Source: Ancylobacter sp. SL191 (GTDB taxonomy: Bacteria > Pseudomonadota > Alphaproteobacteria > Rhizobiales > Xanthobacteraceae). Taken from it: a stretch of 64,000 nt of DNA. How positions within the stretch are numbered: position 1 is the first letter of the stretch; every line of letters begins with the position of its first letter. The stretch lies in the NCBI RefSeq assembly GCF_026625645.1, contig NZ_CP113056.1, forward strand, positions 4,129,001-4,193,000, read 5' to 3'. The notes below the pieces were generated by a model. That model was not told the DNA's origin. It made no database searches and saw nothing but the letters and a program-made list of their open reading frames with translations. Below are positions 56,218 to 64,000 of the stretch, piece after piece. A program made the position numbers and the translations under genes.

Positions 56218-57318
56218 TCAGCCGCGCGTGCGGGCGCGGATCATGTAGCCGTCATACGGATACTCGCCGACCTGCCACCACAGATACTCCTCGTTGCGGA
56301 ATGCCAGCATCGAGTCGTAGATCGTCTTGAAGTCCGCGTTCTTGGCGGAGATCTCGCCCATCAGCGCGGTGTTTTCCTTGTAGGCGGCGTCCATCAGGTC
56401 CGCCGGGAACGGGCGCAGCTGGGCGCCGCCCGCCACCAGCCGGCGCAGCGCGCCGGGGTTGCGCGCGTCATACTTGGCCAGCATGTCGGCATTGGCATAG
56501 GCCGAGGCCGCCTCGAACGCCGCCTGATAGGCGCGCGGCAGCTCGTTCCACGCCGCGAGATTGGCGACGAAATGGATGGTCGGGCCACCCTCCCACCAGC
56601 CGGGATAGTAGTAATAGGGCGCGACGCGGTTGAAGCCGAGCTTCTCGTCATCCACCGGCCCGACGAACTCGGCCGCGTCGATCGTGCCCTTCTCCAGCGC
56701 CGGGTAGATGTCGCCGCCGGCGAGATTCTGCGGCACGAGGCCGAGGCGCGAGAGCACCTGGCCGGCAAGGCCCGGCAGGCGCATCTTCAGTCCCTTGATA
56801 TCCTCGACCGACTTGATCTCCTTGCGGAACCAGCCGCCCATCTGCGCGCCGGTATTGCCGCCGGCAAAACCGATGACGCCGGACTTGGCGAGGAAGGCGT
56901 TCTGCAGTTCGTTGCCGCCGCCATGGTAGAGCCACGCCGTCTGCATCCGCGCATTGAGCCCGAAGGGCATCGTGGTGAAGGGCGCGAAGGCCGGGTTCTT
57001 GCCGATATAGTAATAGAGAGCTGTCTGGCCCATCTCGACCGTGCGGTTCTGCACCGCGTCGAATGCCTGCAGGCCGGGCACGATCTCGCCGGGGGCGAAG
57101 ACGTCGATGGTGAAGCGCCCATCGGTGGCCTCGCCGACATATTTCGACAGCAGCAGCGAGGCGCCATAGATGGTGTCGAGCGTCTTGGGGTAGCTCGAGG
57201 TCAGGCGCCAGCGGATCTGCGGCGCGCTCTGGGCGATGGCGGGCGCGGCCAGCGTCGAGGCGGCTGCGGCAAGGCCCGCGCCCTTCAGCAGGCGGCGGCG
57301 GGACGTCGAGGTCGTCAT
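56218..57318 (-). CDS. TRAP transporter substrate-binding protein, paralog 3
   Basis: 366-residue DctP-family binding protein. The N-terminus TSRRRLLKGAG is a twin-arginine signal, ending AIAQ. The core [21 protein letters not shown] and the C-terminal FRNEEYLWWQVGEYPYDGY match the group that binds alpha-keto acids or lactate (TakP-like) as dimers. It is the last of three tandem homologues; no DctQ or DctM subunit is in the window. It should capture a carboxylate in the periplasm. Confidence 0.9.
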   Translation of the reverse strand: MTTSTSRRRLLKGAGLAAAASTLAAPAIAQSAPQIRWRLTSSYPKTLDTIYGASLLLSKYVGEATDGRFTIDVFAPGEIVPGLQAFDAVQNRTVEMGQTALYYYIGKNPAFAPFTTMPFGLNARMQTAWLYHGGGNELQNAFLAKSGVIGFAGGNTGAQMGGWFRKEIKSVEDIKGLKMRLPGLAGQVLSRLGLVPQNLAGGDIYPALEKGTIDAAEFVGPVDDEKLGFNRVAPYYYYPGWWEGGPTIHFVANLAAWNELPRAYQAAFEAASAYANADMLAKYDARNPGALRRLVAGGAQLRPFPADLMDAAYKENTALMGEISAKNADFKTIYDSMLAFRNEEYLWWQVGEYPYDGYMIRARTRG

Positions 57319-57366
57319 AGCGGTTCCTTCTGCTTTTCTTGGCGCGGCCGCGCGGGCAGCCGTGCC

Positions 57367-58491
57367 TCAGCCCTTGGTGCGGGCGCGGATCATGTAGCCG
57401 TCATAGGGGTATTCGCCAACCTGCCACCACAGATACTCCTCGTTACGGAAGGCGAGGAGCGAATCCATGATCTTCTTGAAGCCGGCATTCTTGGCGCCGA
57501 TCTCGGCATAGAGCTCGGTTGTCGCGGTGTAGGAGGCGTCGATGAAGCTCTGCGGGAAGGGGCGAAGCTGCGCGCCCGCCGCCACCAGCCGGCGCAGCGC
57601 CGCAGGGTTGCGGGCGTCGTACTTCGCCAGCATGTCGGCATTGGCATAGGCGGTCGCCGCCTCGAAGATTGCCTGATACGGCTTGGGCAGTTCGTTCCAC
57701 TTCGCCCGGTTGACGATGACGTTCATCGTCGGCCCGCCATCCCACCAGCCGGGATAGTAGTAATAGGGCGCGACCTTCACGAAGCCGAGCTTCTCGTCAT
57801 CATAGGGGCCGACCCATTCGCAGGCGTCGATCGTGCCCTTTTCCAGCGCGGCATAGATGTCGCCCGGCGCGATCTGCTGCGGCACGACGCCGAGCTTGGC
57901 GACCACCTGCCCGGCAATGCCGCCGATGCGGAATTTCAGCCCCTTGAAGTCGGCGACGTCCTTCACTTCCTTGCGGAACCAGCCGCCCATCTGGGTGCCG
58001 GTATTGCCGCCGAGGAAGCCGACGAGGTTGTATTTCGCCAGCACCTCGTCCTGCAGCTCGCGCCCGCCGCCATGGTAGTACCAGGCGTTCTGCTGGCGGG
58101 CATTGAGACCGAAGGGCACGGTGGTGAAGCAGGCGAAGCTCGGATCCTTGCCGAGATAGTAATAAAGCGGGGTTTGCGCGACCTCGACCGTGCCGTTCTG
58201 CACCGCGTCGAGCGCCTGAAGGCCCGGCACGATCTCGCCGGCGGCGTAGTTCTGGATGACGAAGCGCCCGTCGGTCGCCTCGCTCACATATTTCGACACC
58301 AGCTCATTGGCGCCGAAGATCGCGTCCAGCACCTTGGGCACGCTGGAGGTGAGGCGCCAGCGCACCTGCGGCGCGCTCTGGGCGATGGCGGGCGCCGCAA
58401 TGGCGGTGACGGCGGCGGTGGTCGCGAGACCCGCGCCGCGCAGGACGGTCCGACGCCCGAGCGCCGCGCCTTTCGGAGACTGCTGTGTCAT
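57367..58491 (-). CDS. TRAP transporter substrate-binding protein, paralog 2
   Basis: 374 residues, clearly homologous to its two neighbours over the full length. The Tat signal is GRRTVLRGAG, followed by a hydrophobic run ending AIAQ. NTGTQMGGWFRKEVKDVADF and [20 protein letters not shown] are conserved ligand-site blocks. Start 58491 follows AGGAAAAG; an ATG at 58509 is in frame. A 48-base gap separates it from paralog 3, so they probably share a message. Confidence 0.9.
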   Translation of the reverse strand: MTQQSPKGAALGRRTVLRGAGLATTAAVTAIAAPAIAQSAPQVRWRLTSSVPKVLDAIFGANELVSKYVSEATDGRFVIQNYAAGEIVPGLQALDAVQNGTVEVAQTPLYYYLGKDPSFACFTTVPFGLNARQQNAWYYHGGGRELQDEVLAKYNLVGFLGGNTGTQMGGWFRKEVKDVADFKGLKFRIGGIAGQVVAKLGVVPQQIAPGDIYAALEKGTIDACEWVGPYDDEKLGFVKVAPYYYYPGWWDGGPTMNVIVNRAKWNELPKPYQAIFEAATAYANADMLAKYDARNPAALRRLVAAGAQLRPFPQSFIDASYTATTELYAEIGAKNAGFKKIMDSLLAFRNEEYLWWQVGEYPYDGYMIRARTKG

Positions 58492-58559
58492 GGCGGCTTT
58501 TCCTGTCACTTCCCGCCGGGCGATGCAACCGCAACCCCGTTACAGCCGCATCACATGAC

Positions 58560-58586
58560 AATGCCCGGGAGAGACCCCCGGGCATT
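58560..58586. promoter_or_regulatory. hairpin between TRAP paralogs 1 and 2
   Basis: AATGCCCGGG (58560-58569) and CCCGGGCATT (58577-58586) form a perfect 10-bp stem with a 7-base loop. There is no T run; it may protect the upstream message or partly stop transcription. Confidence 0.6.
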
Positions 58587-58614
58587 GCATTCGGTTGGTT
58601 GTCGTGACCTCGCC

Positions 58615-59730
<1,116 letters not shown>

Positions 59731-59901
59731 TCACGGCGCGGTTGGCGCATTGGCGCGCTTCCACACACGATTTTCTGTTCGACCTAACTGGTACGCCACG
59801 GATTTCCGCAACGCAACGGCGCGGAATGTGCGCCTTTTGTCGAGGGGTGCCCCGCCCCCCGAAAACAGCACGAGATCGCGCGAGAACGGTCTTCGGCAAG
59901 A

Positions 59902-59929
59902 TTGTTCTTGTTTTGTTCGTATCTGTAAT
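59902..59929 (+). promoter_or_regulatory. candidate promoter of the PEP mutase-family gene
   Basis: TTGTTC (59902-59907) and TGTAAT (59924-59929), 16 bases apart, in an AT-rich part of the divergent gap about 35 bases before the gene. Confidence 0.4.
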
Positions 59930-59963
59930 CTACCGTCGCGGCATTGGTAACGAGGGCCATGAG

Positions 59964-60791
59964 ATGACCGGCAAGGGCGAGGCCTTTCGGGCGCTGCATC
60001 ACGCGCCCGGTGCGTTCATCATTCCGAACCCGTGGGATGTCGGCACGGCGCGCATCATGGCGACGCTCGGCTATCGCGCCCTTGCCACCACCAGCGCGGG
60101 GCTGGCCTTCTCCCTGGGCGTCGCCGACGGCAAGCTCACGCCGCAGATGATCCTCGACCATTGCGCGATCATGGTGCGTGCCACCGATCTGCCGGTGTCG
60201 GCAGATCTGGAAAAGGGGCTGGGCGACAGCCCGGAGAGCAGCGCGCAGACCATCCGCGCCGCCGCCGCCCTCGGGCTGGCGGGCGGCTCGCTGGAAGATC
60301 ACACCGGTGACCCGGCCGCGCCGATCTATGACCTGTCGCTTGCCACCGAGCGCATCGCCGCCGCGGCCGAAGCGCGCGACAACCTGCCGGCGGATTTCGT
60401 GCTGACCGCCCGCGCGGAAAACTACCTCTGGGGACGCCCGGATCTCGACGACACTATCGCCCGGCTCCTTGCCTTCGAGGCGGCGGGCGCCGACGTGCTC
60501 TACGCCCCCGGCCTGCCCAGCCTTGAGGCCATTCGCACCGTCTGCGCGGCGGTGTCCCGGCCGGTCAATGTGGTGGTGGGCATCGGCCCGGCGCGCTTCA
60601 CGCGCGATGAACTGGCAGAGGCCGGCGTAAAGCGCATCAGCATCGGCTCCAGCCTCGCCCGGCTGGCCTATGGCGAGACCGCCCGCACCGCGCGCGACAT
60701 GCTGCGGGACGGGCGGTTCGATTTTCTCGACCGGACAATGGGCTTTGCCGAGATCGAGGCGTTCTTTGCGCCATTCGAGGAGCGGGGATGA
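59964..60791 (+). CDS. isocitrate lyase/PEP mutase-family enzyme
   Basis: 275-residue TIM-barrel protein. Family blocks are IIPNPWDVGTARIMATLGY, LATTSAGLAFSLG, PVSADLEKGLGDSPE and LEDHTGD. It lacks the catalytic KKCGH loop of true isocitrate lyase, so it is more likely an oxaloacetate decarboxylase or 2-methylisocitrate lyase-like enzyme acting on a C-C or C-P bond next to a carboxylate. Start 59964 removes a non-coding upstream extension. The divergent TRAP genes bind carboxylates, which may be related. Confidence 0.82.
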   Translation: MTGKGEAFRALHHAPGAFIIPNPWDVGTARIMATLGYRALATTSAGLAFSLGVADGKLTPQMILDHCAIMVRATDLPVSADLEKGLGDSPESSAQTIRAAAALGLAGGSLEDHTGDPAAPIYDLSLATERIAAAAEARDNLPADFVLTARAENYLWGRPDLDDTIARLLAFEAAGADVLYAPGLPSLEAIRTVCAAVSRPVNVVVGIGPARFTRDELAEAGVKRISIGSSLARLAYGETARTARDMLRDGRFDFLDRTMGFAEIEAFFAPFEERG

Positions 60792-60798
60792 CTTCCCC

Positions 60799-61998
60799 TC
60801 ACCCCTCCATGACGATGCGCGGGGCCGGGCGGGCGGCGTTGCGGCGGCCGGCGAGGGCTTCGCGCACGGAATTGGCGATGCTGCGGTAGATCTGCGCCTC
60901 CTGACTGTCGGGCGCCGTCGCGGTGATCGGGCGGCCGGCGTCCGAGGTCTCGCGGATCGACAGGTGCAGCGGCACCTCGCCGAGGAAGGGCACGCCGAAA
61001 CGCTGCGCCTCGTGCCGCGCGCCGCCATGACCGAACACGTCGGAGCGGCCGCCGCAATGCGGGCACATGAAGTAGCTCATGTTCTCGACGATGCCGAGCA
61101 CGGGCACGTTGACCTTCTGGAACATGGCGATGCCGCGCCGCGCGTCGATCAGCGCGAGATCCTGCGGGGTGGAGACGATCACCGCGCCGGCCAGCGGCAC
61201 CTGCTGCGCCATGGTGAGCTGCGCGTCGCCGGTGCCGGGCGGCATGTCGACCACGAGGATGTCGAGCGGCGCCCAGTTCACTTCCTTCAGCAGCTGGCTG
61301 ATGGCGGACATCACCATCGGCCCGCGCCAGATCATCGGGGTCTCTTCGTCCACCAGGAAGCCGATGGACATGACCTTGAGGCCGAAGGCCTGCATGGGTT
61401 GGATCATCCGCCCATTCACCTCCGGCTTGCCGCGCAGCCCCATGAGGCGCGGCACGGAGGGGCCGTAAATATCGGCGTCGAGCAGGCCGACCTTCAGCCC
61501 GGTGGCAGCAAGGCCGAGGGCGAGATTGGCGGCCAGCGTCGACTTGCCGACGCCGCCCTTGCCGGAAGCCACGGCGATGATGGCGCCGACGCCGGGCAGG
61601 CCGGAGGATTCCTTCTGCGGATCGGCCGGCGGCTGAGCGTGAGAATGCCCGGCATGCGAATGGCCTTCATGCGAATGGCCTTCATGGGAATGGCCACCTT
61701 GGCCGGAAACGCGCACCGGCTGGGTGGACGTGCCGCCGGCGGGCGCCGCCCCGCCCTTACGCTCGGCGGTCAGCGCGACCAGCGCGGAGGTGATTCCGGG
61801 CGTGCCGCGCACCGTGCGTTCCACTGCCGCGCGCACCGGCTCCCAGGCCTTCGCCTCGCCCGCGTCCACGGTGATCGACATATAGACCTTGCCGTTGGAC
61901 ACGAGGATGTCGGAGAGCGCGCCGGTCTCCGTCACCGGCCGACCGTCCGGCGCCGAGACCTGAGCCAGCCGCGCGCGAACCTCGTCTGCCGTCGCCAT
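60799..61998 (-). CDS. apbC: Mrp/NBP35-type iron-sulfur carrier ATPase with His-rich linker
   Basis: 399 residues. An N-terminal MIP18-like (DUF59) domain (about 1-78) is joined by a linker to a P-loop ATPase: deviant Walker A GKGGVGKST (146-154), LLDADIYGPSVP, and VDMPPGTGD. MCPHC-G near the C-terminal third supplies the CxxC that holds a bridging cluster in the dimer. The linker holds eight histidines (103-120) in GHSHE repeats, encoded by tandem 15-base units at 61639-61692. Start 61998 follows GAGGAG. It converges on the previous gene with 7 bases between stops. Confidence 0.92.
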   Translation of the reverse strand: MATADEVRARLAQVSAPDGRPVTETGALSDILVSNGKVYMSITVDAGEAKAWEPVRAAVERTVRGTPGITSALVALTAERKGGAAPAGGTSTQPVRVSGQGGHSHEGHSHEGHSHAGHSHAQPPADPQKESSGLPGVGAIIAVASGKGGVGKSTLAANLALGLAATGLKVGLLDADIYGPSVPRLMGLRGKPEVNGRMIQPMQAFGLKVMSIGFLVDEETPMIWRGPMVMSAISQLLKEVNWAPLDILVVDMPPGTGDAQLTMAQQVPLAGAVIVSTPQDLALIDARRGIAMFQKVNVPVLGIVENMSYFMCPHCGGRSDVFGHGGARHEAQRFGVPFLGEVPLHLSIRETSDAGRPITATAPDSQEAQIYRSIANSVREALAGRRNAARPAPRIVMEG

Positions 61999-62252
61999 GA
62001 TCGTCTCCTCGCTGGACATGTTCCAAACGGTGTTTCACCCGTGAGACACCACAGATAGGCAAGCGTCAACCCGGCGCCAGTCGTTGCGTGATTGATGCGC
62101 TCAATGGACGGCGCAATGCCCATGGAACGTCCACAGCGACTTTCTGACTAGGAATGAAGCAGCCCCCGTTGCGCTATATTTGGAATTAATGCCAGCATGA
62201 GCTGCCGGTAAGAAAACCAACAACCGGACGACACAAGTCAGAGGGGACTATC

Positions 62253-63065
62253 ATGAGCTTCGTTACCCGCCGGGCCCTGTCGCGCCTGTTCGCCGCCGCG
62301 GCGTTCTTCGTCGCCCCAGCCATCGTCGGCACTGTCGGCATGGACGCGGCCTCCGCCAAGGAGTGGAAGACCGTCCGCATCGGCACGGAGGGCGCCTACC
62401 CGCCCTTCAACTATATCGAGAACAACGAGCTCAAGGGCTTCGACATCGACATCGCCAAGGCGCTCTGCGCGAAGATGAAGGTGACCTGCACCTTCGTGGC
62501 GCAGGACTGGGACGGCATCATCCCGGCGCTGCTCGCCGGCAAATACGACGCCATCGTCGCCTCCATGTCGATCACGGAAGAGCGGCAGAAGCAGATCGCC
62601 TTCTCCAAGAAGTACTACAAGACCCCGGCCACCTTCGCCGTGCCGAAGGACTCCAAGATCACCGACACCTCGCCGGCCGCGCTCAAGGGCAAGGTGCTCG
62701 GCGCGCAGGCCTCGACCATCCATTCCAACTATCTCGAGGACGTGTACGGCAAGGCCGGCGCCGAGGTGAAGCTCTATGGCAAGCAGGACGAGGCCAATCT
62801 CGACCTCGCCAGTGGCCGCCTCGACGGCATTCTGGCCGACAAGGTCGTGCTGATGGAATGGCTCGCCACCAAGGATGGCGCCTGCTGCAAGTTCACCGGC
62901 GCCGAATACACCGACCCGAAATATTTCGGCGAGGGCGTGGGCGTTGGTATCCGCAAGGATGACCCGGAGCTGGTCGCCATGTTCAACAAGGCGATCGAGG
63001 AGATCCGCGCCGACGGCACCTACAAGACCATCAACGACAAGTATTTCCCCTTCAGCGTCTACTGA
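62253..63065 (+). CDS. polar amino-acid ABC transporter substrate-binding protein
   Basis: 270 residues. The signal peptide ends ASAK (about residue 36). IGTEGAYPPFNYIENNELKGF is the classic opening of the ArgT/HisJ/OccT group, which binds lysine, arginine, ornithine, histidine or opines. Two vicinal cysteines (GACCKF) and further ones may form a disulfide. Permease genes follow after 85 bases. Preceded by AGAGGGG. The ligand cannot be fixed from sequence. Confidence 0.92.
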   Translation: MSFVTRRALSRLFAAAAFFVAPAIVGTVGMDAASAKEWKTVRIGTEGAYPPFNYIENNELKGFDIDIAKALCAKMKVTCTFVAQDWDGIIPALLAGKYDAIVASMSITEERQKQIAFSKKYYKTPATFAVPKDSKITDTSPAALKGKVLGAQASTIHSNYLEDVYGKAGAEVKLYGKQDEANLDLASGRLDGILADKVVLMEWLATKDGACCKFTGAEYTDPKYFGEGVGVGIRKDDPELVAMFNKAIEEIRADGTYKTINDKYFPFSVY

Positions 63066-63150
63066 GCGCGCCGCGCCGTTCCGGGCCTTCCGGGACGGCG
63101 CCTGACCGATGGGCTGATCCCTGGGCCGAACGCGGAGCGCGCCCCTTTCG

Positions 63151-63873
63151 ATGCTGGACCTCCTACGCCTCATCTCCTTCGGCCCGGACGGGTGGGGGGA
63201 CGAAATTCTCGCGGGCGCGCTCGTCACCATCGAGCTCGCCGTCGTCACCTTGCCGATCGGCATCGCCATCGGCCTTGCCGTGGCGCTGGCGAAGGATTCG
63301 CCGAACTGGCTGCTGCGCGCTTCCGGCAACCTCTTCACCACCGTGTTCCGCGGCCTGCCCGAACTGCTCACGCTGTTCATCGTCTATTATAGCGGGCAGA
63401 TGCTGCTCACCCGCATCGCCGGCTATTTCGTCGAAGGCGCGCATGTCGAGGTGAACCAGTTCGTCGCCGGCGTCGCCGCGCTGGGCCTCGTGCTCGGCGC
63501 CTTCTCCAGCGAGGTGCTGCTCGCCGCCATCCGCGCCGTGCCGCGCGGGCAGAAGGAAGCCGCCGCCGCGCTCGGCCTGTCGAAGTTCCGGGTGTTCCGG
63601 TTGGTCACCTTCCCGCAGCTCTGGCGCGTGGCGCTGCCCGGCCTGTCGAACAACTGGATGGTGCTGCTGAAAGACACCTCGCTGGTCTCGGTGATCGCCA
63701 TCACCGATCTGATGCGCCAGACCGCCATCGCGGTCGGCGTGACCAAGCAGCCCTTCTTCTTCTACCTCGTCGCCTGCCTGATCTATCTGGTGTTCTCCGG
63801 CCTATCGAGCATCGTCTTCACCCGGCTGGAGGCGCGCGCCTCCCGTGGCTTCAAGCGCGTGGGAGGCCACTGA
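63151..63873 (+). CDS. amino-acid ABC transporter permease (HisQ-type)
   Basis: 240-residue inner-membrane protein with five hydrophobic segments. FRGLPELLTLFIVYYSGQ is the typical HisQ/ArtQ stretch, and EAAAALGLSKFRVFRLVTFP is the EAA loop that contacts the ATPase. Its stop overlaps the start of the next permease by one base (TGATG), so the pair is coupled. Confidence 0.92.
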   Translation: MLDLLRLISFGPDGWGDEILAGALVTIELAVVTLPIGIAIGLAVALAKDSPNWLLRASGNLFTTVFRGLPELLTLFIVYYSGQMLLTRIAGYFVEGAHVEVNQFVAGVAALGLVLGAFSSEVLLAAIRAVPRGQKEAAAALGLSKFRVFRLVTFPQLWRVALPGLSNNWMVLLKDTSLVSVIAITDLMRQTAIAVGVTKQPFFFYLVACLIYLVFSGLSSIVFTRLEARASRGFKRVGGH

Positions 63874-64000
63874 TGCAGGCGTTTATCGACATGATCGGCG
63901 CCGGCTTCCTCTCGCTGATGGGCCTCATCGGCCTCAACAGCGATCTGATGGGGCGCTACGGCCTGCGCTTTCTTGATGGCGTGTGGGTGACGCTGCAGCT
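63873..64000 (+). CDS. amino-acid ABC transporter permease (HisM-type), 3' truncated by window
   Basis: Only the first 42 residues are visible: MQAFIDMIGAGFLSLMGLIG and then GLRFLDGVWVTLQL, the usual start of HisM-type permeases just before the first membrane helix. It should pair with the preceding HisQ-type protein; an ATPase gene is expected beyond the window. Confidence 0.8.
   Translation, partial: MQAFIDMIGAGFLSLMGLIGLNSDLMGRYGLRFLDGVWVTLQ

Overview
The window is a GC-rich stretch of an alphaproteobacterial chromosome. The best diagnostic is the complete operon for very-long-chain hydroxy fatty acids of lipid A (acpXL to lpxXL), which is typical of Hyphomicrobiales. Several genes fit the Xanthobacteraceae (Xanthobacter, Ancylobacter, Azorhizobium relatives), but genus is an inference. 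No phage, integrase, insertion sequence or CRISPR array was seen. Nearly all of the sequence is ordinary coding DNA, interrupted by short intergenic palindromic repeats in several recurring families.

Layout. 1-4076: alpha-2-macroglobulin-like protein, minus strand, cut by the window edge. 4401-10694: lipid A VLCFA operon (acpXL, fabZXL, a degenerate ketosynthase, an intact ketosynthase, an SDR, a zinc-type dehydrogenase, lpxXL). 11230-16891: a polyamine group, with a PotF-like binding protein and gamma-glutamylputrescine synthetase facing two class III aminotransferases. 17146-22699: rhodanese, EamA transporter with divergent LysR gene, chromate transporter, SDR, and an Inh-type lipoprotein. 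23043-25261: a small unknown gene, then psd-pssA for phosphatidylethanolamine synthesis. 25259-28499: Atm1-type ABC exporter, ArsR regulator, LOG-family hydrolase. 28578-34746: exported Ntn acylase, cysS overlapping an acetyltransferase gene, and small exported proteins (CreA, DUF2865). 34874-41018: gltX-type synthetase with nadE, class II DAHP synthase, glutathione reductase. 41182-44235: tctCBA tricarboxylate transporter. 44325-47382: DUF2059 protein, rpiA, a small exported repeat protein, gph and a tRNA-Val(CAC). 47402-52457: LysR gene divergent from an SRPBCC protein, a beta-barrel outer-membrane protein, an AT-rich gap, a pyruvyltransferase-like protein, an L,D-transpeptidase and a DUF971 protein. 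52719-56145: moaA, an MFS and an EamA transporter. 56218-59706: three tandem TRAP binding-protein paralogs with no membrane subunits. 59964-64000: a PEP mutase/isocitrate lyase-family enzyme, an Mrp ATPase with a histidine-rich linker, and the start of a polar amino-acid ABC transporter.

Together these genes serve envelope construction (lipid A, phospholipid, peptidoglycan, outer-membrane proteins), uptake of polyamines, carboxylates and amino acids, and core metabolism. The most interesting signals are the ketosynthase pair in which one member has lost its catalytic cysteine and first histidine, the three orphan TRAP binding proteins, a perfect 22-bp hairpin beside a dispersed repeat, the His-rich Mrp linker, and an AT-rich gap before a solitary pyruvyltransferase gene. 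No clearly new multi-gene system was found.
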